This document shows positions 46,913-59,986 of a stretch of 64,000 bases of DNA, in pieces. The translations under genes were made by a program, and so were the position numbers. The stretch is from Trema orientale (lineage: Eukaryota; Streptophyta; Magnoliopsida; Rosales; Cannabaceae). The notes under the pieces were generated by a model, which worked only from the letters and a program-made list of their open reading frames with translations, was not told the DNA's origin and ran no database searches. The DNA lies in contig JXTC01000243.1 in NCBI GenBank assembly GCA_002914845.1, positions 335,467 to 399,466 of the forward strand, in the 5' to 3' direction. Every line of letters starts with the position of its first letter. Positions within the stretch are counted from its first letter, which is position 1.

Positions 46913-48179
46913 GGTATGTGTTGGTTGAAATGTGCAACTATAAATTATACTCACACACTCCAACGCAAATGGACACGGTCACAATAATATAGATTTAGGA
47001 GTTAGAGTGTCGAACTCACGAGAATTGATTACTAAGTCTAAGCTAAGTATTAAAATTGGTCAATCCTAACTCTATCCAAACAACTGAAATAAAGTTTTTA
47101 GATAAATAAAATAAAGCAACTAAACCAGCATGCAAAATGAATAAAAGATAAACAATAAGAAAAATATCTAGATTTATTAATTCCCCAACTATATTTTAAA
47201 CACACAATCTCCCAATTCTCTCTTAAATTAATTAATCCATTAGAGTTGTCAACTAAGAATTTAAATGTATTCACAAACTCCTTTCCAAGACATAAGTGAA
47301 AACACTTAGACAAGTTAATATGTTACTCCTAATATAAACTGACTAGATTCATTAAGTTTAGTTATTCTCACACAAAGGTTGCACAAGTCACATAGGTATA
47401 TATTCCTATCCTATACAAACTCACCCCATATTAGGTGATCTTATGTTATTCTACCTATGTCCAAACCTAAATTCCCCTTTCCCAAGTTCATAAAGGTTTC
47501 ACTCAAAAATCTATTTAGTGATCAATTAAATAGAAACAATAAGCATAAGGTAAAATAAATAACTCAACAATAGATTAGATTAATGAAAGAGGAGAGAAAT
47601 AAACAAACAAAAGATATAAGGTTGGTTCACATAGTAAAACTAGACAAAGAAAGATTTAGTTCATAATACAAATTGAGAATAATAATATTATAATCCAATG
47701 AATTCAAGAAATACAAAATTAACACTACAAGAATTATACCCTTTTATTACAATTAAAAATAGCACTTTTGAAAAAATGCTATCAAAAACCTCCCAAGCGT
47801 GCCAAGTTTCTTAAAGACGAGAAAAAATTTTCATTTTCCCGCACAAAAAAAAAAAAAATCTCAAAATTCGAAGTCTTTCTTTTCCTTCTCTAGAGTTTTG
47901 GTGACCAAAATATTATCTCTCTCTCACTCTAGATTTAGGCTCAAACTTCCCTTTCCTCCTGGCCTTAGGCTCCAGGCTACTTTGTTTTTGGCATTCAAGT
48001 CTTTGGCTGCACCCTGTGAAGATCTTCAATTTTTAACTCTGAAGTCTTCATCTCTCTCATGAAGAGATAGGTCTCTTTTGGTCTATCACTCTACTCTCAA
48101 AGTCTTCATCCCCTCTATTCTATTTTCCTAGTCTTCTGTTCTAGTCATTAACTTTCATTAGAATTCATCGATCAGATTC

Positions 48180-49640
48180 TGTTGTGGATTTTATAATTGC
48201 TACGCAAGTGCACGTGCCGAATATGTAATATAGTAGTGAGTTGAGTATCGTCTCCACAGGGATTGATTACCAAGTTATTTGTAAAATCTAAATTTCAAAC
48301 AAACTAGTTTAAGGAATGAGGAATAAAGATTTGCTCTAAAATAGTAGAAACTGACAGATGCAAATATAAATGTAAATACTAAGCAGAAAATTGCACGATC
48401 TAATCAAGAGATTGTAATCAATGGAGATAATAAGCTGAGATTATTGAATCCTCCTCGGTTGCAAGTCTGGGTACAAATGCTGTAGCAACACTTATGGCAA
48501 AAATCACTCCAGTAACTGAAAATTCAATCTGCACATAATAATCTTCCGAATTTATTTTATTTTAAGTTCTTCAAACTAGATTTAACATATTCCTATGCTG
48601 ACCCAGTTCTCAAAACACCATTTATAGCATCACTTTTCAATGGGTTATACATGGCAATAATATATTCCTATATCATTACTAATTTAAAGATCTACTAAAG
48701 AGATACTTGAAACATGCATTATTCAAGCTAGATCCAACTATAATTAACCTTTCCAGAATTAATCTTAATTCATTTATCCTAAATATTGGTGGCCAATCAA
48801 TACTAGGAAATAATAACGAAGCTCACTTGAATGAACAAGAAGAAACTGCCATAAACATTTAAGACAACATTTAATCCGTCATTACAACCTTAGATTCATC
48901 AATATCCTAGCTAAATAAACTTAGCTCATGGTCTGAAATTTAAACATTAGTAGCTTAAAAAAGTCCATCGATTTCAAAAAATTCAAGAAAAGAAAAAGGA
49001 ATTAAATACAAAGAAGATTGAAAGAAGTAAAGAAAGTTCTAGCTGAATGATAATGATTTTGAGCTCCCTGCTACTAGTACTCTCCTTCTTCGTCCTTTCT
49101 TCTCTATACTATTCTCTCTCTCTTTCTTTCCTTTTCCATATCTCTTGCTTTGCTCAGCTGCTACTCTCCTCTTTTTTACAGTACACTTTTTCTTTTACAT
49201 TAGGGTAGGTGAGGTACCCTAACACAGGTATCAGCCAAATAAAGGAGTGAGGACTACTTTTTGCTTCATTTTCCTCTAGCTGGTATTTAATATTAGCTGT
49301 CAGCACCAGCTGTGCGTAAAAGATGCTAGCTGAAAAAAAAAATCTGCTGTTCAGTATTGCTCCGGCACACTGTTGCAGCAAAGTTGATTCCAATTTTGAC
49401 TTAAGTTTAACTTTTCTTCCAAGATGCTGCCATTTAAACTCTGCAGAACTCAAGTCAAGAATTCACAATTCTAATAAAAATTTAAAAAAATAAATAAATT
49501 TTGATTAAATTAGATCTTAAACACCAGAAACAACAAAGACTAAAATAAATTCTACTCGATCTAAGATTAAGAACAAATGACAAGAAAATTGGGAGTGACC
49601 TCCACGAATTATTACCCTAAATATTGATAATAGATAAGAA
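48180..49640. mobile_element. LTR-like repeat inside the CACTA element
   Basis: Starts TGTTGTGGATTTTATAATTG, then CGCAAGTGCACGTG and CCACAGGGATTGATTACCAA, the same style as the start of 46919. A pyrimidine-rich block (49060-49160) lies at the corresponding place. The right boundary and target duplication could not be fixed. No coding region. Confidence 0.45.
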
Positions 49641-52084
49641 GGGCCAAATCCCAACCTCGTATGCACCAAATCTACTTAAACACTCAACTAACGAAAAAAA
49701 AAAAAACAGAATAATTTTCTTTAGAAACAAAAATTAAATGCTTCAAAGAAAGCACCCACAACCAGAACCATCAGACTCATCCGAAATTGATATAAAACCA
49801 TCAATTCCACAACAATGACAGTAGAGGCTGCCTTTACTTGATGCGTAGAAATATGAACCCCAAATTAATGTGAATCCCAAAGCCTAAAAAATATGAACCC
49901 TAAATTTGACCCCGAAAAAGAAATAAAAAGGAAAAAGTTCCACAATTTTGATAGGTCCAAGTGAACCCAGATGAGCTAAACAAAAATACTTGATTTCTGA
50001 AAAGCGACACAAACCTCTGTCGACGAAGATATGTGTGAGAGAGGGTGACGATGGCACTGAAGCTTCTCTAACATGGCCTAGCAAAGTCAGTACTTACCTT
50101 CACGAAGGAGGTGCTCAACATCAGAGCTAGCAGCAGCGAAAATAGAGGAAGGGGCTTCGAGGAGAGAAGAAGCCAAACATTGCGAAGATAGCCTATGCAG
50201 ATCTGGCAAGAGATGGTCTCACGAGCAAAGGGGAGCCTGGATGCATCCTCATGAGCTAGGTGCTTCTCGCCTGGCCTTGCGAGCAAAATGGGTGTGGTCT
50301 TGGCTGATGTGGGAGACGATGGGTTGAAGGATTTTAGGGATATTTTTTCTCAGATTTGAAATTTTCCCTCCCATTCTTTTTTCAGATTTGAAATATTCCA
50401 TCCCAATTGCAAAATATTAGAATTAGGGATTAGAAAGGCTCATAAGAACAAATTATAGCCCTAATAATGGAAAAGAAAATCTTACTTTGAATATTCTTGG
50501 AGAATCTGATAACTCTATGAAAATAGAGTTATTTGGTATGTTTTTGAGTCTTAGAATAGTTGTTTTAAAGGAATAAATTGTCTAGTTTAAGTGCCTTTAA
50601 GAAATAAAGGTAGTCTTTTGTTTAGTTAATAGAAATAATATTCAGAAGTTGGTATTATATTCATATATATATACACACATATATAAGTTTCAGAGTACGT
50701 ATATTTCTCAAGTTAAGATAAGATGAAAGAGATCGAAGAAGTTGACTATGCAAAAATACTTAAAAAGTAAGTTTATTAATGCTCTGTATCTTTGAAGAAA
50801 AATGACGTTAATAATAGTCCAATGATATTCAGTATTAATCCCTCTGTAGAACTCTAAATAATCATAAGTTCGAGAAAATATTGTATAGACTATGGAGTGA
50901 GTATGGTTTTCCTGTAGTAGTCTCTGTTATTGTGTTGGTTGAGACATTTTCGATTTACAGTTTTAATTCTTGTTGGCATCCTGTGTCTTTTCTTGTTTTT
51001 TCAAATCTAAATAGTTGATGTTATTACATTGAGAGAAACCTTGTTGCAAGGGGAAAGTAGAGTGGTTTTTGAAAGTCAAGCATCCATTTATTGTTCATAG
51101 TTTACCATGGAGTAAATCTTATTTACCTTTAACAGTTCATCTTTGAACTTTGATCTAGTACAAGAAAGGAAATATATATTCCTTTCTCTTGTTTGTTCCT
51201 TATGATTTGATAGATTATATCTTTTTAGCTTTGTGTGGTCGAGTTTGGAATGCAGGTGGAATATCTCCTCACGGTGGCCTTAATTTGGATAATTATTTTT
51301 AAGTTGATAATCTATAAGACTTTTACGTCTTAAGGTATTTCTTCTCTCACTTTATCTTTCTCTAATTACCTCAAAGTTTAAAAACAAAAGTAACCACACT
51401 ATTATGTTATTTATGCTGCCCTTATTTTCTTTATCCTACTAGTGGTCACTTAATTAAACTTTTATAAGGCATCATAAGCTTGCATGCTAATTTTCCTAGA
51501 TGAATGCAAAGTTGATTTTAATTTATTGCAAGTACATTGATATATATGTGTGTGTTTATATGTGAACCAACAATTTGATAGCAATGTCCTAAGTAATTAC
51601 AATAAAATTACAGTTACAGCATCACATAAAGAAGAGATAATTTCGTTTTCTTCTTTTGGTTATTAATTACTAAGAAGACTGAAGAAATAAGGTGCAACTA
51701 TTTTGGACAAGAAAACCTTAAGGGCATAATAAGTCCTATTAATATATCTACTTGGTTATTTGGTTTTACTTCTACAGTGCCTCAACTCTTTGCTTAGTTT
51801 CTTACTAACAGTATCTCCAACAATTTAATTTTGAGCTTACAATGAAATACTCAAATAGATTAGAGGATTTGCATCCAAACTAACGTATTTAATACCCAAT
51901 TACTCTGTCTCATGGAGTATTAAACTAATAGTGTTTTTGCATTTGGCTTTTTTGGACATTATGGCTGGTTTCTCTTCAGCTTGTACTTCATAGAAAGTAT
52001 TGGAAACAAATAATCAACCTTTAGACATTGAGAAATTATTTATTTTATATAAATCTGATTCTCGTCAATTTTGTTTGTAATTAG
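49641..52084. other. CACTA interior, unassigned
   Basis: Compositionally mixed, with less extreme AT content around 50040-50330 than the rest. Frames at 49884 and 50068 (minus) have no recognisable similarity. It may be captured genic DNA, but I cannot name it. Confidence 0.4.
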
Positions 52085-52155
52085 GTGCATGTTGGGAATC
52101 TGAATGAAGCTGTGAATGCTCATTTTAGCGAAGAAGACAGGAACACTTCGGTCAA
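52085..52155 (+). pseudogene. Possible captured exon, UBA-like (PUX-type) piece
   Basis: 71 nt bounded by AATTAG before and GTATGT after, as splice sites would be. One frame reads GNLNEAVNAHFSEEDRN, which resembles the UBA-like segment near the N-terminus of plant UBX-domain (PUX) proteins. No other exon of such a gene is recognisable nearby. It lies inside a CACTA element, a class known to capture gene fragments. Too short for certainty. Confidence 0.35.
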
Positions 52156-53500
52156 GTATGTTCTGTATTCTAGCTTAACTTAAAGACTATATAATTTGAC
52201 TTGTCATTTTATTTCTAGTCCATTTTTTGCATTCACATTTTTTTCAAGTAGCATTGGCAAAAGAAGTAAAGAATGAATCCCTTAAGCCATGCATTGAAGG
52301 TTAGCAACATTTATGCTCTGTTTAGAATTGAATCTAGTGATCTACATCTTATATCTGGCTTCATTTGCAATTTTGAATCACCATAGATATTGATCCGCAT
52401 ATCAGTTATGATTTTTGATAAGCTATCACTCTGCATGGAGATATTTACTAGGTTTAACAACTACACTGCTTTCTTCTACTAATGTATGGCTGTCTTGGCG
52501 ATTTGGTTTATGGTTCCGATCTTAGAGTACTATCTGCGTCTATTGATATAATAACTGGAGTCCCATCTTTTTCTCAAAGTAAAATTTCGTTTCTATTGTG
52601 TACAAGTTTTTTTTAATCAAGATACTAAATTAATCATCTAAGCCAGAGGCTCTTGTAGGAATTTTTTTTTCCTAAAAATAAAAATTCTGTTAGTTAAGTT
52701 ATAGGTCTCTTATTAAGATAATGATGGTCTCTTTTGTATAGTTTCCAATCCAAACTTTTTTATTTTGAAATGCTAAAAGCTGAAATTAGTTTTAAAATTT
52801 TAGCAGTTAATGATTATTAAAAAGTCTTGATATATTGGGCCGAATGAAGTTACTTATTTGGATTTTCTAACAATGTATAGTTCATGAAATTTGATAATCA
52901 GAAGGAACTTGATGGTTCTTTAGTTGTTTGGGTATATTCTACGACCCAAACAATGTGATTATTTAATTGATTGTCAACTTAAGGGCTAGGTTAATCGGAA
53001 TAATGACATTTATTATTCTTTGTAAGTTCGATATTTTGTTCTTTGTTATGATTGTTAAGCAATTAAAAAGTAGTGGTTCAAATGCTACGTTGTTGTTCCT
53101 AATACATTTTATTATTGGCGCGTGGAATCTTGTTTAATTTGTTCTGTTGACTTTCTTTTTTTTCTTTTTTTAAATTATAGTTTGAGTATTATGTTGGTGA
53201 GTATTCTTCTAAGGACGTTGGAGCACAAGTTCAACCAAGCTTTTGGAAAGCTTTTCTGATGAATCTTTTATGATTTCATTTTGAACTGTGTTACTTTTAA
53301 AGGTTAATGTATTTATAATTTTTGTACTCTTTTTGTTTGAGATAATAATATGTAATACCTGAGATAGTGTATGGAATTTTAGAATATTATGGATCATAAG
53401 TTATGTTTTATAAAAGCATATGATAAGTGTTATTGCAGATGTTTAATTTATTCTTTAAATACACTAAAAACTAGTTATAGAAATTTGTAAAGGATCTAAA
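52156..53500. other. CACTA interior, AT-rich, no gene seen
   Basis: Intron-like AT-rich sequence between the exon-like piece and the right subterminal repeats. No frames of interest. Confidence 0.5.
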
Positions 53501-54682
53501 GCAATATTAGAATGCAATTAACAATAAAAACTATAAAAAAATATTATTAAAATATATTACAGCATGCAAAAAATGCTATGAAAGTATTTCTATAACATTT
53601 TAAAAAAGCTATAGAAGTTTTTTTACAGCATTCAAAGAACGCTATGATAGTTTCAACAGCAGTCAAAAAGGCTATAGAAAGAGCTTTTTATAGCATACAG
53701 GATAGCATTCAAAAAATGCTATAGTATAGAGGAGACTTTTAATAGAGTTTTTATAGCATGCACCTAAATGCTATGAAAACTCTCTCATAGTATTCTTTGC
53801 CTGCTATGGAATTCATTTTTTCTTGTAGTAAAAAGAGAGAAAAGATAAACAATTCCCCCATAGAAAAGCTTGAAGGTGTTCATAGAGGTTGTCAAGCTCC
53901 TGTTTGGTTCTTGCTCCCTTGAATCCTCTCTCTAAGATTTTCTCTCAACTATACTACTCTCTAAATATAGAAAATACCAAAAAAAAAAAATTCACAAGAA
54001 AATAGAGAAAAGAAGCTAAGAACAATCTATGGTGTTGATGTTGGAAAGAAAATCAAGAAATTGAGTTGATGGATCATGTCTTCATCTTCTTCTCCTTTCA
54101 TGGCTGCCTTCCTCTCTTTCTCTCTATCCCAACATGCTTCTTTTAACCCCAAAGACAGAGTTTTAAGGAGGTGGCTTGTGCAAACCTAAGGCAGGCTAAA
54201 TCTGGACCTTTAGATTGTCAAAAAGTTGATCTCGACCATTAATTATTATCCAGGATGTAGGAGGTGGTGCCACAGCGCCAAAACTTCCCGAGAGTTAGTG
54301 CTGCGGCGCCACTTTGACGCTGCAGCACCACTTTTCTGTTGGTTTGGCGCCTAATTTTTTCGGATACGCCATTTCTTCGTTTGAGCTCCGATTTACCTCA
54401 TTTTTATTGCGTTACAACTATATCGGATTCACTTTCAATTCTAGTATTTTAAAAGACCTATTTGTAAGGTATAAATTTATCTCATTTTGTATCAAACACC
54501 TTTATTTCATTCTCTTATCAACTCAAATAAACAAAACATCAGAACAACAAGAAAAGCAATTGACTTAATTTAAACAAGAACATAGCAAATCTTAAGGCAA
54601 ATTAGCACTAGATAACTCCAATTTTATGGAGTTAACAGTATGCCATCTCCAAACGGTTAAGTCTTTAAAATTTAAGCACCAA

Positions 54683-54695
54683 GCTCTAATACCAA
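54683..54695 (-). other. Primer-binding site of family 2
   Basis: Minus strand TTGGTATTAGAGC next to the LTR start at 54697, the same tRNA-Met type as in family 1. The gag ATG follows about 40 nt downstream (near 54645). Confidence 0.85.
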
Positions 54696-55673
54696 TTGTA
54701 AGCCCAAGATTGATTACCCAAGAGGGAGGATGAATTAGGTTTTAAAACTTTTTAGGAAACTTTTCAAATATGTAAAACTATAGACCACTATTTGGGAACT
54801 TTGAGGCTAAGTAAACAATAATACTAAATATATAACAATAATACCAAGTAAATTAAGTACACTAAATATCAAATACATAATCAAATAGATTGCAATAAAG
54901 TAAAGAGTGTAGGGATAAAGAAAATGCAAACTCAATTTTTACGAGATTCGACAAACACGACGATTTGCCTACGTCTCCGACTCTTGGCAACTTGTTTTAA
55001 GCTTCTACTATTCGGATCAAGATTGTGGGTTTGACCGACCCTTTTACAAATAGAGTTAATTCTTCTTAGGCTCACCTACGCCTTTACAATAGTCCTGACT
55101 TCGGCTCTATCATGCCTAACCTCGGATTGTTTTGACTCCGGTGCCAATCTCACCTACACGGATTATTTAGATAATGGTGCCAATCTCACCAACTCACGGG
55201 TTATTTAGACTCCAGTGACAACCTCACCTGAATCGGGTTGTTTAGATTACGGTGGCAACCTCACCTCACACTCAATGGTTTTATAATAAATATAATTTTG
55301 GCTTAGGAGATTTGAGAACAATGCACAATAAATGCTCTAAAATTGGCGCAATTTGATTTGAAAGTTAATTCAATGTAAGAATAGGTTTTTAATTCAATGT
55401 AAGAATAGGCTTTTGCACTTTGAAACTAGTTAGATAATAATTTAAGTTCATGTAAAGTCTTTTTCAAGTCTTAAAATAGCTTCTATTTATAAACTTGAGT
55501 GAAAATTAACCATTTATAACCGTTAGACATACTTTGTGCCATTTTCAGTAGACCGAAAGTGTATTTTCTGTGACGCCTAAGATTCTCATGTGCGTAATAA
55601 GCCAATAATTAATGTCCCTATACCATATTAGACATCAAGAAGTTTCTAATGTCCATTCTATTGCAATATATTT

Positions 55674-56015
55674 ATTTTTATGTTATGTGCTTTTTAGACG
55701 TGTTATTACGCTAATACTATCGAAGTTTTTTCTATGCAGTTAAGGCTCGGTAGCCTCAATCTTGTTGTATGGTGTGCGAAGCGGGCACAAAACATGCTTA
55801 AGATTATAATATTGTATGTATTTGCATGTTAAGAGTACAATTAATTTTTATGTTATGTGCTTTTTAGACGTGTTATTACGCTAATACTATCGAAGTTTTT
55901 TCTATGCAGTGTAAGGCTTGGTAACCTCAATCTTGTAGTATGGTGTGCGAAGTGGGCACAAAACATGCTTAAAATTATAATATTGTGTGTATTTGCATGT
56001 TAAGAGTATAATTAA
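55674..56015. repeat. 170-bp tandem duplication in the solo LTR
   Basis: Two direct copies with period 170 (TGTTATGTGCTTTTTAGACG at 55681 and 55851), ending TTAAGAGTA-AATTAA in each. A few substitutions separate them. Confidence 0.9.
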
Positions 56016-57799
56016 GGGATTACTAGGCCAAAATAGTGATCGATTTCTATTATTAAAGCTGATTGCAGATATGTGCTAAATTATAATTTGCTTTTAATTT
56101 CTTGTTTTCCATGTTTAGTTTTTTCATGTTTACTTTACTAAAAAAAAAAAAAAAAAGCTTTAATATAATGAAAATGATTTTAACTCAGGTTATGTTTATT
56201 GACCCTAAATTTCGCTTGATTTGGGCATTATGGGAAATTATATGTGATTATTGGTCTAAGTTTTATCTCATTACTACGAATCAGAGTTGTAGTAAGAATT
56301 AGTAATAGTAAATTAGTTTAGTTAGTCTAGTAATTGACACCTCAAAAGAAAAAGAAAAATACCAACTAAGTCCTTTTTTTCCCTTTCTTTTTCTTTTTTT
56401 TTGTTGTTGTTTTAACTGACTTACTTTTTCTACATGATTCTTTTATGAGATAAACTCACCATTATCTCTGTAGCCCACGACCAGACCTCTTACAAAGGAG
56501 AAAATCATCTCTTTAGTCTCTATTTATGCACTAGCACGGTTTCCAAGAGTTAGAGGGTGGATTAGTGTATGAAATTTCTTAGTGGAGCACTAACTATCAA
56601 GGAGAAATACTAGGTAAGTGTCTCACGTATAAAATATTAGATATCTAAACTTTCTTTTAATTATTGCAGCTGCTGAACTCTAGAGTATGTGGTTGTATAT
56701 TAGACTTTAAGAATCTCTTCTAGTGCGTTAAAAGTGAGCAAAGTCAGAGGAATTGTTAAAGAGTAATTTTGGCTCACAAGTAGTCGTTTGAGAGGACTTC
56801 AAAGTAAACTTTGTATTTTTAGTTCTTCCAACATATTCTTCTTGTTGAAACATTTAATATGATGATACTAATGTATTAAATTAGTATTTTCAGTTATTAT
56901 ATAATGTTTAGGAATGGGTATTGGTCATTTTGTCTATTGTAGATTTATACTAGTCTATATTGGGTATTATTGTAATATTTTGATTCATTGTAATCATTGA
57001 TCATGCTACTATGTTATTATGTACTATTTCCATGTCAAATATAATGTTTAGGTGCTAGAATAGTAAGTAAATTGTTGACGGTTTTTGAAGTTTATTAGAA
57101 GTTATATTGGATTGGTTTCTAACGTTGAGTATTATTGAGTATAGGTATATCTAATTGTAAATCTTTATTAACCTGAATGTTTCTCATACTTTTCATGTTT
57201 GGGAATGAGACATTATTAGAGGAGGTGCTGCCTAAAATTTTAATTTGATTGGCCAGATTGGAAGCAAAGTAAACTATTTCATTAAATAAGTGTCATTTTC
57301 TTTTGGTTCTCCTTTATATGATATGCTTAATTGTAATTTTTGTGATCCCAAACTTTTTTCTAATAATCGCAATTAGTGCCTTTTGAGGTATCCTGAAAAT
57401 AAAATCAAGCAGCCTAACTATGAGAAATTTGTGAATTTTAATCCTGTGTACAATGTTTTTAAGTATTGTACTTTGTGGTGACCATTTTGGTAATGAAATT
57501 TATATCAGGTCTTTCACACACCTTACTACAGAGGATACTGACCCTTTACACTTTCTCTCTTATTTGGAATTAGAGGTAAGTAAAGATTTATGTTAACTGC
57601 ATTACAAGAACAGTAGTAGATATAAAATATTTTTCTACATGCTTATATTTATTATTTCAATTGTATGCTATTTATATTGTTGTTGTAAAGTTTACGAAAG
57701 ATATAAGCATGGCATGATCATTTAAGCACGATTTTTAAAGAAGTGAAGTTTTCCACGCATTAGATTTAAAGTAATACCATTGTACTGATTTTTACAAGA

Positions 57800-58035
57800 T
57801 ATATTTTAAGTACATTGTTTAGTCTGTCTGCGTTGGGTAGGTATGGTTTGCACAGGCATCTTTCCCGCATAGGTGCGCATGGCTTACCAATTGCTAGGAC
57901 TGAGCATTGTACTATAAGATTTATTAGGTACATTACCTAGTCGGTCTGCATTGGGTAGGTATGGTTCGCATTGATCATGTGTTTCCTTCCCACATACGTG
58001 GGCACAGCCTACGAACTGCGGCGACTTTGTAGTGT
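57800..58035. repeat. Imperfect 120-bp tandem repeat in the solo LTR
   Basis: TTGGGTAGGTATGGTT occurs twice, each followed by TTCCC-CATA-GTG and a TAC-AA-TG-GG-ACT pattern. Diverged tandem copies. Confidence 0.65.
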
Positions 58036-58593
58036 ACTCAAGGGCCCTATAAAGAAACGTGTTCTAAGAAAAGTGCATCAAAATGAAAAGTTATGAAAGA
58101 AAGAGTACAATAGGAGTTTCAATAAAGTTTATGCATGAAACACGTTCACGAGCATGCATGATATTTACTTACTGAGCATTAGCTCATTTAGTTTCTGTGA
58201 TGCAGGTGAGGAGGTTTATGATGTATAGAGTTGCTGGTTGGCTCGCACGCTTTCTTATCACCATGATCATATAGATGTAGACGAGCTTGACTTGTGGGCG
58301 ATGTTTTCTTTGTATTTCGATATTTTGGTGTGATGTAAATATCACTGCAGATGGCAAAATATACAGATAAGGACTTTTTAGTTGTATATTTTGTAAAGAC
58401 ACTTTCAGAAAGTAATACCAAGTAGGTTCTTTTATTTTAGAGTTTAACAAGTTTAAATTAGCCCACCTTTTTGCAGAACTATAGATATAGTTTATGAAAG
58501 TATAATACTTTCTAGTTTGACCTATATAGTCATATATATAAGTGAGAAGTTGTTACATTTTCAGTAGACCAAAAATACTAGCGGTTAGTAGTG

Positions 58594-59986
58594 TGATAGT
58601 CCAAAGTTAGCTAACCCAAGAGGGGGGTGAATTGGGTTTTAAAAACTTTTACAAGCTTTTCTTGAAAAGCAAGCAAATTATGCAGGTAAAAATAATAACA
58701 AGTAAAAATAGTTAAATTATATGCACAAGCTCAAGATAAATAAATTAAAGAGATAGGAATAGGAAAATGCAAATATTATTTTTATGAGGTTCAACAAACA
58801 CTTCGGTTTGTCTATGTCCTCGGCTCTTGGCAACCCACTTCGAGCTTTCCACTATCGGATCAAGAGAATGGGCTTGACCATCCTTTTTACACAATAAGTG
58901 ATTTCTCCTTAGGCACACTCTCGCCTTTACAATAGGATTGAATCCTGCTCTATCACACCTAACTCGAACTGTCAAGACTCCGGTGCCAATCTCACCTAAA
59001 CCGGGTTATTTATGAATCCGGTGTCAACCTCACCTCATAAATATAATTTTGATTTTGTTTGTTGATACACTTAACTAGAATCTCTCTTAAGAATATAATT
59101 GATACAAGGTAGGCCTAGAGAGAATAAATGAGAACACAAGATATGATCTAGTTTGGCTCAAATGATTTTTGTGAACAAAAGTGGATTAGAAAGTTTGATT
59201 CACAAAAGAAGGTTTGAACACTTTGAAAGTATATTTAAAGCAATGTAGGAATGTTCAAAGCAATGTAGGAATGTTCAAAAGTTGTTTCAAGTACTAAAAA
59301 TACTTCTATATATAGATTAGAATGAAAACTAGCCGTTTTAGACCGTTTGACAAATAATCTGTCATTTTCGATAGACCAAAAATGCACTTTCGGTAGACCA
59401 AAAATACACTTTTGGTCGACCGAAAATACTAGCCATTGAAAGTGCGATTGTAACGGTCGAATTCGAAAAACTGGTAAAAAATTACAGGGGAATTGGTCGA
59501 CCGATTCTAAGGCTCGGCCTGCCAATTTTGCCCGAGAGCAGTTTTTGAATTTTATTTCAATTCTTTTTCAATTATTTTCAAAATGTGACTTTATAAATTG
59601 ATTTAATATATAATATAGGAATTATAGAAATTCATAAATTAATTTAAAAGCTTGTGTAAAATAAATTTCATATTTTAATTTGAGATAAATAAGTTTGGCA
59701 GTTTTGCTTTGAAAAATTCCAAGTTTATGAAAAATTTGAGCCATTAAGATCATATTATGTGTAGACAAATATTCAGATATAAGAATTAAGTGTATAACCT
59801 TTGCTAGTCTAAGTCTTATAACCTTAAACTTTGTCTTCAAGCTCTTTTGCATAATTCATCTTGAATATCTTGTGATCCTTTTAATTTAACTTGCTACACA
59901 CTCAAGTAGATTATTAGTTCTTAATCATATATTTGTTAACTTCAAAATAAGAGTGTATGATTGATGATACAAAGCATGAGTCAACA
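58594..59986 (-). mobile_element. 3' LTR of SIRE-like copia, family 2, younger copy
   Basis: 1393 bp from TGATAGTCCAAAGTTAG to GCATGAGTCAACA on plus. The PPT (59987-60004; minus AAAAAGGGGAAGAT) abuts it. It sits inside the older LTR of the same family. It has two minisatellite units (58970-59040) and dense TTTCGGTAGACC / GGTCGACCGAAAAT motifs (59365-59500). Confidence 0.85.
59306..59315 (-). promoter_or_regulatory. Putative LTR TATA box, family 2
   Basis: The minus strand reads CTATATATAG within the LTR, at the place where the other family 2 LTRs also have AT-rich TATA-like text (near 46075 and 55480). Confidence 0.4.

Larger units (their letters stand above)
47723..53829. mobile_element. 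Non-autonomous CACTA (En/Spm) element, about 6.1 kb
   Basis: Left terminus CACTACAAGAATTATACCC at 47723, right terminus TTTTTTCTTGTAGT near 53829, inverted to each other with the last bases of the right end altered. TAA lies next to both ends (47720-47722; 53829-53831), fitting a 3-bp duplication. Subterminal repeats TATAGCAT and ATGCTATA are dense at 53560-53810. No TNP1 or TNP2 sequence. It contains a second LTR-like block and non-TE DNA with one recognisable exon-like piece. Confidence 0.8.
46919..54637. mobile_element. LTR-type insertion (solo-LTR-like) in gag, with CACTA inside
   Basis: Begins TGTTGGTTGAAATG and ends GGAGTTAACA. It is flanked by a perfect 5-bp duplication GTATG (46914-46918, 54638-54642), and removing it rejoins the gag start. 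Without the CACTA element it is about 1.6 kb with no coding region, primer site or second LTR, so it behaves as a solo LTR. Its text (CTCACGAGAATTGATTACTAAG) resembles the LTR-like block at 48180. Confidence 0.8.
55569..58557. mobile_element. Gypsy-like solo LTR, about 3.0 kb
   Basis: Begins TGTGACGCCTAAGATTC and ends AGTTGTTACA, with a perfect TTTTC duplication (55564-55568, 58558-58562). The end near 58160-58210 (TTACTTACTGAGCATTAGCTC, then CTGTGATGCAGG) has the style of plant gypsy LTR R/U5 regions on the plus strand. No internal coding region, primer site or PPT. The small ORFs at 56102 and 58184 are not supported. Confidence 0.8.
45200..58593 (-). mobile_element. SIRE-like copia (family 2), internally deleted, heavily nested
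   Basis: The 3' LTR (45200 to about 46345) and the 5' LTR (54697 onward) both begin AGCCCAAGATTGA-ACCCAAGAGGG-type text. A tRNA-Met primer site (54683-54695) precedes the 5' LTR. Only the start of gag remains between them, directly abutting the 3' LTR, so protease to RNase H are deleted. Later insertions: an LTR-type element at 46919-54637 with a CACTA in it, a solo LTR at 55569-58557, and another family member at 58594. Confidence 0.75.
54697..58593 (-). repeat. 5' LTR of family 2, split and truncated
   Basis: 54697-55568 and, after the solo LTR, 58558-58593. Starts TGTAAGCCCAAGATTG. It has about four minisatellite units at 55125-55265. It is cut at 58593 by another LTR of the same family that begins at 58594, so its outer end is missing here. 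Confidence 0.8.

Noticed and set aside
50068..50286. 72-codon minus frame with hydrophobic segment
   Set aside because: No recognisable family, no splice context; may be captured DNA but unsupported as a gene.
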